NCBI RefSeq assembly: GCF_024679095.1
Contig: NW_026111654.1
Span: 1,061,039-1,125,038 of the forward strand
Direction of reading: 5' to 3'
Origin: Eriocheir sinensis
Lineage: Eukaryota; Arthropoda; Malacostraca; Decapoda; Varunidae
Length of the DNA: 64,000 bases
The position numbers were made by a program, and so were the translations under genes. Every line of letters starts with the position of its first letter. Position 1 is the stretch's first letter. The notes under the pieces are model-generated. The model was not told the origin of the DNA. It ran no database searches and saw only the letters and a program-made list of their open reading frames with translations. Shown piece after piece: positions 48,333 through 63,512 of the stretch.

Positions 48333-48963
48333 AATATATGAACAAATACACTTAAAATAACGTAAATTTGTATAAAATATATATAAAAAATACACATTAA
48401 ATAATGTAAATATGTATAAAAAAATATATACAAAACACAAATAGAATAATATAAAATCGTATCAAAATAAATACACAGAATATTAATAAAATAATGTAAA
48501 TTTGTATGAAAATTAAGATGCAAAATACCCATAAAATAACGCTTTTTTTTTAAATATTTATACCAAGAAACACATAAAATATTTGAATTTGTATTAAAAT
48601 AAATATACAAAATGCACATACAATAAGGTAAATTTGTATTGAAATAGATATGCAAAATACATATAAAACCATGTAAATTTTTTCAAAATATATATACGAA
48701 TACACATAAAATAATGTAGATTTCTATGAAAATAATATACAAAATACACATAAAATGAAGTAAATACGTATAAAAGGTATACAAAATACAAATAAAATAA
48801 TGTAAACTCGTATCAAAAAAAAAAAAAAATACTAATAAAAGAATGTGTATTGTATAAATATAAATATACAAAATACAAATAAAATAACGTAAATTTATAT
48901 AAAACTATATGCAAAAATACACAGAAGTAATTAAATTTGTGTGAAAATAGATATACAAAATAC
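48333..48963 (+). repeat. A-orientation satellite block; inner end of the right palindrome arm
   Basis: This resembles 46860-47496 in direct orientation and mirrors 29909-30460. It contains an A homopolymer at about 48816-48829 and several small deletions relative to 46860-47496. It ends at an ACATGT switch (48962-48967). Confidence 0.8.
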
Positions 48964-50345
48964 ATGTGTATTTTGTATATTTATTTTCATACAAATTGAA
49001 ATTATTTTTGTTTATTTTTTTATATATTTTCAAACAAATTTTCGTTATTTTATGTGTATTTTGTATATTTATTTATTCTACAAATATACTTTCTTTTATC
49101 TGAATTTTGTTTATTGAATTTGAAACGAATTTACCTTATTTTGTATATCTATTTTCATACAAATTAAAATACTTCTGTGTATTTTTGTATATAGTTTTAT
49201 ATAAATTTACGTTATTTTATGTGTATTTTGTATATTTATATTTATACAAATACACATTCTTTTATTAGTATTTTGTATATTTATTTTGATACGAATTTAC
49301 ATTATCTTATGTGTATTTTGTTTACATTTTTTTATACGTATTTACTTCATTTTACGTGTATTTTGTATATATATTTTTATAGAAATCTACGTTATTTTAT
49401 GTGTATTCGTATACATATTTTGAAACAAATTTACATTGTTTTATATGTATTTTGCATATCTATTTCAATACAAATTTACCTTATTGTATGTGTTTTTTAT
49501 ATATTTATTTTAATTCAAAATTTTTTTTATGTGTATTTTGGTATATATATTTTTATAAATAAAAAAAAATGCTTTATTTTATGGGTATTTTCCCTCTTTA
49601 TTTTCATACAAATATACATTATTTTATTAATATTCTGTGTATTTATTTTGATACGATTTTACAGTATTCTATTTGTGTTTTGTATATATTTTTTTATTCA
49701 AATTTACGTTATTTTAAGTGTATTTGTCTATGTCTTTTCATTCAAATTTACATTATTTTATGTGTATTTTGTATATGTATTTCAATACAAATCTACCTAA
49801 TTTTATGTGTATTTTGTATATTTATTTTCATACAAATTTAAAATATTTTTTGTGTATTTTAGAATATAGTTTGATACAAATTTAGGTTATTTTATGTGTA
49901 TTTTGTATATCTATTTTCATACAAATACACATTCTTTTATTGATATTTTGTTTATTTATTTTGACGCGAATTTACAGTATTTAATGTGTATTTTGTATAT
50001 ATTTTTATACGTATTTACATCATTTCATGTGCATTTTGTATATATATTCCTATAGAAATCAACGTTATTTTATGTGTATTCGTATATATATTTTGAAACA
50101 AATTTACACTGTTTTATGTGTATTTTGCTTTTTTTTTTCAATACAAACTTACCTTATTGTATGTGCATTTTGTATATTAATTTTAACACATATTTAATTA
50201 TTCTATGTGTATTTTTGTATATGTATTTAAAATAAATATATGCTTTATTTTATAGGTATTTTGCATCTTTATTTTCATACAAATTTAAATTATTTTATTG
50301 ATATTCTGTGTACTTATTTTGATACGATTTTACATTATTCTATGT
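48964..50345 (-). repeat. T-orientation satellite block
   Basis: This is the mirror of 28536-29908. It contains the reverse complement of the 15-monomer unit at about 49560-50260. It ends at TTCTATGTATAACAAAAATA, the mirror of 28520-28536. Confidence 0.8.
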
Positions 50346-50613
50346 ATAACAAAAATAAATAAAGAATACACAAAAATAGATATGCAAAATACATATAAAC
50401 AATGTAAATTTGTTTCAAAATATATATACGAATACACATAAAATAACGTAGATTTCTATAAAAATATATATACAAAATACACATAAAATGAAGTAAATAC
50501 GTATAAAAAAATGTATACAAAATACACATAAAATAATGTAAATTCGTATCAAATAAATATACAAAATACCAATAAAAGAATGTGCATTTGTATAAATATA
50601 AATATGCAAAATA
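50346..50613 (+). repeat. Short A-orientation satellite block
   Basis: This is the mirror of 28288-28535 (m4 to m8). It ends at AAATATGCAAAATATGTGTA, an orientation switch without the TA tract seen at 28253. Confidence 0.8.
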
Positions 50614-53600
50614 TGTGTATTTTGTATATATATTTTCATCCAAATTACATTATTATATTGGTATTTTCTTAATTTAATTCGATACGAGTTTAGATTATTT
50701 CATAGGTATTTTGTATACATATTTTTATACTCATTTACATTATCTAATGTGTGTTTTGTATATATATTTTTATGCAAATTTATTTTATGTTCATTTTTGT
50801 ACATATATTTTATAGAAATTTGCGTTCTTTTTATATAGTTTTATATAAATTTACGTTATTTTATGTGCATTTTGTATATTTATATTTATACAAATACACA
50901 TTCTTTTATTGCTATATTATTTATTTATATTTATACGAATTTACATTATTTTATGTGTATTTTGTATACATTTTTTTATACGTATTTACTTAATTTTATG
51001 TGTATTTTGTATATGTATTTTTATAGAAATCTACGTTATTTTATGAGTATTCGCATATATATTTTGAAACAAATTTACATTATTTTATATGTATATTGCA
51101 TATCTATTTCAATACAAATTTACCTTATTGTATGTGCATTTTGTATATTTATTTTGATACAAATTCAAATATTTTATGTGTATTTTGGTATCAATAATTT
51201 AAAAAAAAAATGCGTTATTATATATGTATTTTGCATCTTAATTTTCATACAAATTTACATTATTTTATTAATATTCTGTGTATATATTTTGATACGATTT
51301 TACATTTTTCTATTTGTGTTTTGTATATATTTTTTTTATACATATTAACATTATTTAATGTGTATTTTGTATATATATTTTATACAAATTTACGTTATTT
51401 TAAGAGTATTGGTTTATATATTTTCATTCAAATTTACATTATTTTATGTGTATTTTGTATATGTATTTCAATACAAATTTACCAAATTTTTTTGTGTATT
51501 TTGTATATTTCTTTTCATACAAATTTGAATTATTTTTGTGTATTTTTTTATATAGTTTTATACAAATTTTGGTTATTTTATGTACGCATTTACATGACTT
51601 AATGTGTGTTTTGTATATATATTTTTATGCAAATTTACTTTATTTCATGTGCATTTTTGTACATATATTTTTATAGAAATTTGCGTTATTTTATGTGTAT
51701 TTGTATATGTTTTCTCATACAAATCTACATTGTTTTATTGCTATTTTGTTTATTTATTTTGATACGAGATACATGATTATATGTGTATTTTGTACATATT
51801 TTTTATACGTATTTACATTACTCAATGTGTATTTTGTTTATATATTTTTAAACAAATTTACTTTATTATATGTATTTGAATAAATATTTTGATACAAATT
51901 TACATTATTTTATGTATTTTGTATATATATATATATCAATTCAAATTTACCTTATTTTATGTGTGTTTTGTATATCTATTTTTATTCAAATTTCATTACT
52001 TTTGTCTATTTTTGTATATAGTTTTATACAAATTTACGTTATTTTCTATGTATTTTGTATATTTATATTTATACAAATACACATTCTTTAACTGGTATTT
52101 TGTTTATTTATTTTGATACGAATTTACATTATTTTATGTGTATTTTGTATACATTTTTTTATACGTATTTACTTCATTTTACGTGTATTTTGTATATATT
52201 TTTTTATACAAATTTACGTTATTTTAAGTGTATTTGTTTATGTATTTTCATTCAAATTTACTGTATTTTATGTGTATTTTGTATATGTATTTCAATAAAA
52301 ATTTACCTAATTTTATGTGTATTTTGTATATTTATTTTCATACAATTTAAATTTTTTTTGTGTATTTTTGTATATAGTTTTATACAAATTTATGTTATCT
52401 TATGTGTATTTTGTATATTTATTTTCATAAAAATACATTCTTTTATTGACATTTTGTTTATTTATTTTGACGTGAATTTACATTATTTAATGTGTATTTT
52501 GTATATATATATTTTTATACATATTTACATCCTTTCATGTGTATTTTGTATATTTATAAAAAATGCGTTATTTTATGGGTATTTTGCATCTTTATTTTCA
52601 TACAAATTTACATTATTTTATTCTGTGTATTTATTTTAATACGATTTTACATTATTCTAATTGTGTTTTGTATATATATTTTTTATACATAATTACATTA
52701 TTCAATGAGTATTTTTTATATATATTTTATACAAATTTATGTTAATTTAAGTGTATTTGTTTATATATTTTCATTCAAAATTACATTATTTTATGTGTAT
52801 TTTGTATATGTATTTCTTTACAAATTTACCTAATTTTATGTGTATTTTCTATATTTATTTTCATACAAATTTAACTTATGTTTGTGTATTTTTATATATA
52901 GTTTTATACAAATTTACGTTATTTTATGTGTATTTTGTATATGTATTTTCATACAAATACACATTCTTTTATTGATATTTTAATTATTTATTTTGACACG
53001 AATTTACATTATTTAATGTGTATTTTGTATATATATTTTTATACGTATTTACAACATTTTATGTGTATTTTGTATATATATTTCTATAGAAATCTTCGGT
53101 ATTTTGTTTATTTATTTTGATACGAATTACATGATTATATGTGTATTTTGTACACATTTTTTATACGTATTTACATTATTTAATGTGTATTTTGTTTATG
53201 TGTTTTCATACAAATTTAAGTTATTATATGTGTATTTGTATAAATATTTTGATACCAATTTACTTTATTTCATGTATTTTGTATATATATTTCAATTCAA
53301 ATTTAGCTTATTTTCTGTGTGTTTTGTATATATTTTCATACAAATTTAATTACTTCGTATATTTTGTACATAGTTTTATATAAATTTACGTAATTTTATG
53401 TGTATTTTGTATATTTATATTTATACAAATACACATTCTTTTATTGGTATTTTGTTTATTTATTTTGATACGAATTTACATTATTTTATGTGTATTTTGT
53501 ATACATTTTTTATACGTATTTACTTCATTTTATGTGTATTTTGTATATATATTTTTTATAGAAATCTACGTTATTTTAGGTGTATTCGTATACATATTTT

Positions 53601-53668
53601 GAAACAAATTTACATTGCTTTATATGTATTTTGCATATCTATTTCAATACAAATTTACCTTATTGTAC
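50614..53668 (-). repeat. T-orientation satellite block
   Basis: This is the mirror of 25232-28252, including the deletion junction at 53094-53106. It ends at TGTACA (53664-53669). A short ATATATATATATC stretch at about 51921-51938 is a small TA expansion absent from the mirror. Confidence 0.8.
53094..53106. other. Composite deletion junction (right-arm copy)
   Basis: CTTCGGTATTTTG is the reverse complement of the fusion at 25793-25807. It joins the m5 and m8 families without the roughly 2 kb found between them at 15658-17621 and about 61000-62950. Confidence 0.8.
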
Positions 53669-55162
53669 ATATAAAACAATGTAAATTTGTTTCAAAATAT
53701 ATGTAATAATACACATAAAATAACCTAGATTTCTATAAAATATATATACAAAATAACATAAAATTAAGTAAATACGTATAAAAATGTAAACAAAATACAC
53801 ATAAAATAATGTAAATTCGAAACAAAATAAATAAACAAAATACCAATAAAAGAATGTGTATTTGTATAAATATAAATGTACAAAATACACATACAAAATA
53901 AACATAAAATAAGGTAAATTTGTAATGAAATATATGTACAAAATACACATAAAATAATGTAAATTTATATGAAAATATATATACAAATACACATAAAATA
54001 CCATGAATTTGTATAAAATTATATACTCAAATAAATATTAAATAATGTAAATGCGTATAAAAATATATATACAAGTACATATAAAATAATGTAAATTCGT
54101 ATCAATATAAATCAACAAAATACCAATAAAATAATATATATTTGAATGAAAATAGATTTACAAAATACACATAACCTAACTAAAATTTGTATTGAAATAT
54201 ATACAAAAATACATATAAATAATTTGAGTTTGAATGAAAATAGATATTCAAAATACACATAAAACTAGGTAAATTTCTTTGAAATATATATACAAAATAC
54301 CCATAAAATTTTGTAAATTTGTGTCAAAATATATAAACAAATACACATAAAATAACGTAAATTTGTATGAAAAATATATACAAAATACACATAGAATAAT
54401 GTCAAATCGTATCAAAATGAATGAGCAGAATATCAAGAAAATAACGTAAATTTGTATGAAAATAAAATGCAAAATACCCATAAAATAAAGCATATTTTTA
54501 TAAAAATACATATAGAAAAATACACATAGAATAATTAAATTTGTATTAAAATTAATATATAAAATGCATATACAATAAATTTAAATTTGATTATATTAAA
54601 TGAAATAAATATACAAAATAAACATAAAATAAGGTAAATTTGTAATAAAATATATGTAAGAATACACATAAAATAATATAAATTTGTATGAAAATATATA
54701 TACAAATACACATAAAATAACATGAATTTGTATAAAATTTGTTTCAAAATATATACGAATACACACAATAAAATAACGTAAATTTTTATGAAAATGTATA
54801 TATAAAACACACATAAAATAATTTAAATACGTAGAAAAATATATATACAAAATACACATAAAATAATGTAAATTCGTAAAAAATTAAATACACAAAATTC
54901 CAATAAAAGAATGTATATTTGTAGGAAAATATATATACAAAAAACAAATAAAATAACTAAAATTTGTGTAAAAATATATGCAAAAATACACAAAAATAAT
55001 TTAAATTTGTTTAAAAATAGAAATGCAAAATACACATAAAGTTAGGCAAATTTGTATTGAAATACATATACAAAACTCACATCAAATAATGTAAATTTGT
55101 ATAAAAATATATAAACAAATACATATAACATAACGTAAATTTGGATAAAATATATATACAAA
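53669..55162 (+). repeat. A-orientation satellite block
   Basis: This is the mirror of 23753-25231. The stretch 53700-53790 has several single-base losses relative to 39290-39380. It ends at the AT-rich junction 55163-55222. Confidence 0.8.
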
Positions 55163-55222
55163 ATATACTTTAAATATTTTAAATATGTTTAAAAATATAT
55201 TATATTATATACATTTTTATTG
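55163..55222. other. Orientation-switch junction with unusual AT sequence, inverted copy
   Basis: This is the reverse complement of 13531-13590 and 23691-23752, with TATACTTTAAATATTTTAAA and ATATATTATATTATATACAT. It confirms that the junction was duplicated as part of larger segments. Confidence 0.7.
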
Positions 55223-56335
55223 ATATTTGCGTTATTTATGTGTATTTTGTATATGTTTTCTCATAGAAATTTACATTATTTTATTGGTATTTTGTCTATT
55301 TATTTTGATACGAATTACATGATTATTTGTGTATTTTGTACATTTTTTTATACGTATTTACATTATTTAATGTTTATTTTGTATATATATTTTTATACAA
55401 ATTTACGTTATTATATGTGTATTTGTATAATTATTTTGATACAAATTTACATTATTTTATGTATTTTGTATATATATTTCAATTCAAATTTAGCTTATTT
55501 TATGAGTATTTTGTATATCTATTTATTTTAATACAAAATAACATGTTTTTTCGTATATATATATATACTTTTTTAAAATGCATTATTTTATGGGTATTTT
55601 GCATCTTAATTTTCATACAAATTTACATTATTTTATTAATATTTTCTGTATCTATTTTGATACGATTTTACATTATTTTATTTGTGTTTTGAATATATTT
55701 TTTTATACATATTTACATTATTTAATGTGTTTTTTGTATATATATTTGATACAAATTTACGTTATTTTAAGTCTATATGTTTATATATTTTCATTCATTT
55801 CATTTTATGTGTATTTTGTATATGTATTTCAATACAAATTTACCTAATTTTATATGTTTTTTGTATATTTATTTTCATACAAGTTTAAATGATTTTTGTG
55901 TATTTTTGTATATAGTTTTATACAAATTTAGGTTATTTTATGTGTATTTTGTATATCTATTTTCATACAAATACACATTCTTTTCATGATATTTTGTTTA
56001 TTTATTTTGACACGAATTAACATTATTTAATGTGTATTTTGTATATATATATTTTCATACGTATTTACATTATTTCAAGTGTATTTTGTATATATATTTC
56101 TATAGAAATCTGCGTTATTTTATGTGTATTCGTAAATATATTTTGAAACAAATTTACATTGTTTAAGTGTATTTTGCATATTTTTTTAATACAAATATAC
56201 CTTATTGTATGTGCATTTTGTATATTAATTTTAATACAAATTTGATTAATCTATGTGTATTTTTGTATATGTATTTTTATAAAAATATGCTTTATTTTAG
56301 TTTATTTTATGTATATTTTGTATATCTATTTTCAT
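55223..56335 (-). repeat. T-orientation satellite block
   Basis: This is the mirror of 22571-23690. The TA position holds only about 15 bp (55554-55568). It ends at TTTTCATTCGTATCAAAA (56329-56346). Confidence 0.8.
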
Positions 56336-58510
56336 TCGTATCAAAATAAATAAACAAAATAGCAATCAAATAATGTAAATTTGTATGAGAAAACATATAC
56401 AAATACACATAAATTAACGCAAATTTCTAAAAAAATATATGTACAAAATTGCACATAAAATAAAGTAAATTTGCATAAAAATATATATACAAAACACACA
56501 TTAAATAAAGTAAATGCGTACATAAAATAACCTAAATTTGTATAAAACAATATACAAAAATACACAAAAATATTTAAAATTTGTATGAAAAGAAATATAC
56601 AAAATACACATAAAATTAGGTAAAATTGTATTGAAATACATATACAAAATACACATAAAATAATGTAAATTTCAATGAAAATATATAAACAAATACACTT
56701 AAAATAACATAAATATGTATAAAATATATATGCAAGATACACATTAAATAATGTAAATGTGAATAAAAAAATATTTACAAAAAAGAAATAGAATAATGTA
56801 AAATCCTATCAATATAAATACACAGAATATCAATAAAATAATGTAAATTTGTATGAAAAGAAAGATGCAAAATTCCCATAAAAGAGCGCATTTTTTATAA
56901 AAATATATATACCAAAATACACATAAAATATTTAAATTTGTATTGAAATAAATATACAAAATGCATATACAGTAAGGTAAATATGTATTGAAAGAGATAT
57001 TCAAAAATAGATATAAAACAAAGTAAATTTGTTTCAAAATATATATACGAATACATATAAAATAACGTAGATTTCTATAGAAATATATATACAAAATACA
57101 CATGAAATTAAGTAAATACGTATAAAAATACATATACAAAATACATATCTAGGTAAATTCGTGTCAAAATAAATAAACAAAATAACATGAAAAGAATGTG
57201 TATTTGTATGAAAATAAATAATAGATAATAAATTTGTATGAAATATATATGCAAGATACACATTAAATAATGTAAATATGTATAAAAAAATATATACAAA
57301 AAAATATATTAATAAAATAATGTAAATTTGTATGAAAATAAAGATGCAAAATTCCCATCAAATAGCGCATTTTATAAAAATATATATAAAATACACATAA
57401 AATATTTAAATTTGTATTGAAGTAAATATACAAAAAGCACATACAATAAGGTAAACTTGTCTTGAAAGAGATATGCAAAATACATATAAACAATGTAAAT
57501 TTGTTTCAAATATATACGAATACACATAAAATAACGTAGATTTCTATAAAATATATATAAAAATACACATAAATTAAGTAAATACGTATAAAATAGATAT
57601 ACAAATACACAGAATAATGTAAAAAAGTTTCAAAAAAAAAACAGAATATAAATAAAATAATGTAAATTTGTATGAAAATAAAATGCAAAATACCCATAAA
57701 ATAAAGCATATTTTTATAAAATACATATACAAAAAATACATAGCATAATTAAATTTGTATTAAAATTAATATACAAAATTATACAATAAATAAATTTGTA
57801 TTGAAAAATATGCAAAATACACATAAAACAGTGTAAATTTATTTCAAAATCTATATACGAATTCTCATAAATCAACGTAGATTTCTATAGAATATATATA
57901 CAAAACACACATCAAATGATGTAAACGTATATAAAAATATATATAAAAATACACATTAAATAATGTAAATATGTATGAAAAATATACCAAACACAAATAG
58001 AATAATATAAAATCGTATCAAAATAAATACACAGAATATTAATAAAATAATGTAAATTTGTATGAAAATTAAGATGCAAAATACCCATAAAATAACGCAT
58101 TTTTATAAAAATATTTATACCAAGACACATAAAATATTTGAATTTGTAAAATAATTATATAAAAAATGCACATAAAATAAGGTAAATTTGTATTGAAATA
58201 TATACAAAATACATATAAAACCATGTAATTTTTTCAAAATATATATACGAATATACATAAAATAACGTAGATTTCTATGAAAAAAATATACAAAATACAC
58301 ATAAAATGAAGTAAATACGTATAAAAAAGGTATACAAAATACATAAAATAATGTAAACTCGTATCAAATAAATAACAAAATACTAATAAAAGAATGTATT
58401 GTATAAATATAATAATAAATATAAATAAAATAACGTAAATTTATATAAAACTATATGCAAAATACACATATTAAGTAATTAATTTGTGAAAATAGATATG
58501 CAAAATACAT
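56336..58510 (+). repeat. A-orientation satellite block with many small deletions
   Basis: This is the mirror of 20089-22565 and a direct paralog of 44916-47496. From about 57300 it carries frequent deletions of one to three bases in A runs, plus a loss of about seven monomers near 57925-57950 where m6 joins m13/m14 sequence. It ends at an ACATGT switch (58507-58512). Confidence 0.8.
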
Positions 58511-61265
58511 GTGTATTTTGTATATTTATTTTCATACAAATTGAAATTATTTTTGTTTATTTTTTTATATATTTTCAAACAAATTTTCGTTATTTTATGT
58601 GTATTTTGTATACTTATTTATTCTTCAAATATACTTTCTTTTATCTGAATTTTGTTTATTGAATTTGAAACGAATTTACCTTATTTTGTATATCTATTTC
58701 CATACAAATTAAAATTCTTCTGTGTATTTTTGTATATAGTTTTATATAAATTTACGTTATTTTATGTGCATTTTGTATATTTATATTTATACAAATACAC
58801 ATTCTTTTATTGCTATATTATTTATTTATATTTATACGAATTTACATTATTTTATGTGTATTTTGTATACATTTTTTTATACGTATTTACTTAATTTTAT
58901 GTGTATTTTGTATATGTATTTTTATAGAAATCTACGTTATTTTATGAGTATTCGCATATATATTTTGAAACAAATTTACATTATTTTATATGTATATTGC
59001 ATATCTATTTCAATACAAATTTACCTTATTGTATGTGCATTTTGTATATTTATTTTGATACAAATTCAAATATTTTATGTGTATTTTGGTATCAATAATT
59101 TTATAAAAAATGCGTTATTATATAGGTATTTTGCATCTTAATTTTCATACAAATTTACATTATTTTATTAATATTCTGTGTATATATTTTGATACGATTT
59201 TACATTTTTCTATTTGTGTTTTGTATATATATTTTTTTTATACATATTTACGTTATTTAATGTGTATTTTGTATATATATTTTATACAAATTTACGTTAT
59301 TATATGTGTATTTCTTTATATATTTTCTTTCAAATTTACATTATTTTATATGTATTTTGTATATGTATTTCAACAGAAATTAACCTAATTTTATGTGTAT
59401 TTTGTATATTTCTTTTCATACAAACTTAAATTATTTTTGTGTATTTTTGTATATAGTTTTATACAAATTTAGGTTATTTTATGTACGCATTTACATTATT
59501 TAATGTGTGTTTTGTATATATTTTTATCCAAAGTTAATTTATTTTACGTTCATTTTTGGACATATATTTTTATAGAAATTAGCGTTATTTTATATGTATT
59601 TGTATATGTTTTCTCATACAAATTTATATTGTTTTATTGCTATTTTGTTTATTTAGTTTGATACGAATTACATGATTATATGTGTATTTTGTACATATTT
59701 CTTATACGTATTTACATTACTTAATGTGTATTTTGTTTATATATTTTTAAACAAATTTACGTTATTATATGTATTTTTTTAAATATTTTGATACAAATTT
59801 ACATTATTTTATGTATTTTGTATATACATTTCAATTCAAATTTAGCTTATTTTATCTGTATTTTGTATATCTATTTTCAAACGAATTTAATTACTTCTGT
59901 GTATTTTTGTATATAGTTTTATACAAATTTACGTTATTTTATATGTATTTTGTATATTTATATTTATACAAATACACATTCTTTTATTGGTATTTTGTTT
60001 ATTTATTTTGATACGAATTTACATTATTTTATGTGTATTTTGTATACATTTTTTTATACGTATTTACTTCATTTTACGTGTATTTTGTATATATTTTTTT
60101 ATACAAATTTACGTTATTTTAAGTGTATTTGTTTATGTATTTTCATTCAAATTTACTGTATTTTATGTGTATTTTGTATATGTATTTCAATAAAAATTTA
60201 CCTAATTTTATGTGTATTTTGTATATTTATTTTCATACAATTTAAATTTTTTTTGTGTATTTTTGTATATAGTTTTATACAAATTTATGTTATCTTATGT
60301 GTATTTTGTATATTTATTTTCATACAAATACATTCTTTTATTGACATTTTGTTTATTTATTTTGACGTGAATTTACATTATTTAATGTGTATTTTGTATA
60401 TATATTTTTATACATATTTACATCCTTTCATGTGTATTTTGTATATTTATAAAAAATGCGTTATTTTATGGGTATTTTGCATCTTTATTTTCATACAAAT
60501 TTACATTATTATTTTATTCTGTGTATTTATTTTAATACGATTTTACATTATTCTAATTGTGTTTTGTATATATATTTTTTATACATAATTACATTATTCA
60601 ATGAGTATTTTTTATATATATTTTATACAAATTTATGTTAATTTAAGTGTATTTGTTTATATATTTTCATTCAAAATTACATTATTTTATGTATTTTGTA
60701 TATGTATTTTTTACAAATTTACCTAATTTTATGTGTATTTTCTATATTTATTTTCATACAAAGTTACCTTATGTTTGTGTCTGTTTATATATCGTTTTAT
60801 ACAATTTTACGTTATGTTATGTGTATTTTGTATATGTATTTTCATACAAATACACATTCTTTTATTGATATTTTAATTATTTATTTTGACACGAATTTAC
60901 ATTATTTAATGTGTATTTTGTATATATATTTTTATACGTATTTACAACATTTCATGTGTATTTTGTATATATATTTCTATAGAAATCTTCGTTATTTTAT
61001 GTGTATTCGTATATATATTTTGAAACAAATCTACATTATTTTATGTGTATTTTGTATATATATTTCATTATAAATTTGCCTTATTTTAAGTTGATTTTAT
61101 ATCTATTTTCATTCAAATTCAAATCATTTTATGTGTATATATTTGTTTGTATTTACGTTATTTTATGTGTATTTTCTATATATATTTTCATTCAAAATTA
61201 CATTATTTTATCGGTATTTTGTTCATTTATTTCGGTACGAATTTAGATTATTTCATGTGTATTTT
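58511..61265 (-). repeat. T-orientation satellite block
   Basis: This is the mirror of 17348-20088. It is also a direct paralog of 50740-53095, because the left arm holds two copies of that segment. It ends at the micro-inverted segment. Confidence 0.8.
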
Positions 61266-61362
61266 CTATACATATACATATAGAGTAAATTTCTATGAAA
61301 ATATATATTCAAAATACATATAAAACTATGTAAATAAGTATAGAAATATATATATCAAATAC
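61266..61362 (+). repeat. Micro-inverted A-orientation segment plus junction, inverted copy
   Basis: This is the mirror of 17251-17347. CTATACATATACATATAG marks the junction, followed by about 80 bp in A orientation ending TATATATCAAATAC before the T array resumes at TTCGTTTTATGTG. Confidence 0.75.
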
Positions 61363-63512
61363 TTCGTTTTATGTGTATTTTGTATATATTTTTATAGAAA
61401 TCAACGTAATTTTATGTGTATTCGTATATATATTTTGAAACAAATTTACATTGTTTTATATGTATTTTGCATATCTATTTCAATACAAATTTACCTTACA
61501 GTATGTGCATTTTTTATATTTATTTTAATACAAATTTTAATATTTTATGTGTATTTTGGTATATATATATATTTATAAAATGTTATTTAATGGCTATTTT
61601 GCATCTTTATTTTCATACAAATTTACATTATTTTATTAATATTCTGTGTATTTATTTTGATACGATTTTACATTATTCTATTTGTGTTTTGAATATATTT
61701 TTTATACATATTTACATTATTTAAATAGTATTTTGTATATATATTTGATACAAATTTACGTTATTTTAAGTGTATATGTTTATATATTTTCATTCAAACT
61801 TCCATTATTTTATGTGTATTTTGTATATGTATTTCAATACAAATTTACCTAATTTTATGTGTATTTTTTATTTATTTTCATACAAATTTAAATTATTTTT
61901 GTGTATTTTTGTATATAGTTTTATACAAACTTAGGTTATTTTATGAGTATTTTGTATATCTATTTTCATACAAGTACACATTCTTTTATTGATATTTTGT
62001 TTATTTATTTTGACGAGAATTTAAATTATTTAATGTATTTTGTATATATATTTTATACGTATTTACATCATTTCATGTGTATTTTGTATATATATTTCAT
62101 AGAAATCTACGTTATATTATGTGTATTCGTATATAGATTTTAAACAAATTTTCACTTTTATGTGTATTTTGCATATTTTTCAATACAAATTTACCTTATT
62201 GTATATGCATTTTGTATATTAATCTTAATACAAATATAATTATTCTATGTGTATTTTGTATATTGTATTTTTATAAAAAAATGCTTTTTTTTTATGGGTA
62301 TTTTGCATCTTTATTTTCATACAAATGTACGTTATTTTATTGATATTCTGCTCATTCATTTTGATACGATTTGACATTATTCTATTTGTATTTTGTAAAT
62401 ATTTTCATACAAATTTACGTTATTTTATGTGTATTTGTTTATATATTTTGACACAAATTTACAATATTTTATGGGTATTTTGTATATATATTTCAAAAGA
62501 AATTTACCTAGTTTTATGTGTATTTTGAATATCTATTTTCATACAAACTCAAATTATTTTATGTATTTTTGTATATATTTCAATACAAATTTTAGTTATG
62601 TTATGTGTATTTTGTAAATCTATTTTCATTCAAATATATATTATTTTATTGGTATTTTGTTGATTTATATTGACACGAATTTACATTATTTTATATGTAC
62701 TTTTTATATATATTTTTATACGCATTTACATTATTTAATATTTATTTTGAATATATAATTTTATACAAATTCATGATATTTTATGTGTATATATATATTT
62801 TCATATAAATTTACATTATTTTATGTGTATTTTGTACATATATTTCATTACAAATTTACCTTATTTTATGTTTATTTTGTATGTGTATTTTGTACATTTA
62901 TATTTATACACGTTTACTCATACAAATTTATATTATTTTATTGGTATTTTGTTTATTTATTTTGATACGAATTACATGATTATATGTGTATTTTGTACAC
63001 ATTTTTTATACGTATTTACATTATTTAATGTGTATTTTGTTTATGTGTTTTCATACAAATTTAAGTTATTATATGTGTATTTGTATAAATATTTTGATAC
63101 CAATTTACTTTATTTCATGTATTTTGTATATATATTTCAATTCAAATTTAGCTTATTTTCTGTGTGTTTTGTATATATTTTCATACAAATTTAATTACTT
63201 CTGTGTATTTTTGTACATAGTTTTATATAAATTTACTTTATTTTATGTGTATTTTGTATATTTATATTTATACAAATACACATTCTTTTATTAGTATTTT
63301 GTTTATTTATTTTGATACGAATTTACATTATTTTATGTGTATTTTGTATACATTTTTTTTATACGTATTTACTTCATTTTATGTGTATTTTGTATATATT
63401 TTTATAGAAATTTACGTTATTTTATGTGTATTAGTATATATTTTGAAACAAATTTACATTGCTTTATATGTATTTTGCATATCTATTTCAATACAAATTT
63501 ACCTTATTGTAC
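61363..63512 (-). repeat. T-orientation satellite block
   Basis: This is the mirror of 15092-17250, including the segment missing from the inner copies. It contains ACACGTTTACTCATAC at about 62908, a SINE-free version of the copy 2 insertion context. It ends at TGTACA (63508-63513). Confidence 0.8.

Noticed and set aside
48816..48829. The A homopolymer as a retroposon tail
   Set aside because: It lies within a monomer (normally CAAAATAAATAAACAAAATA) with no element upstream; it looks like a local expansion or a base-calling artefact.
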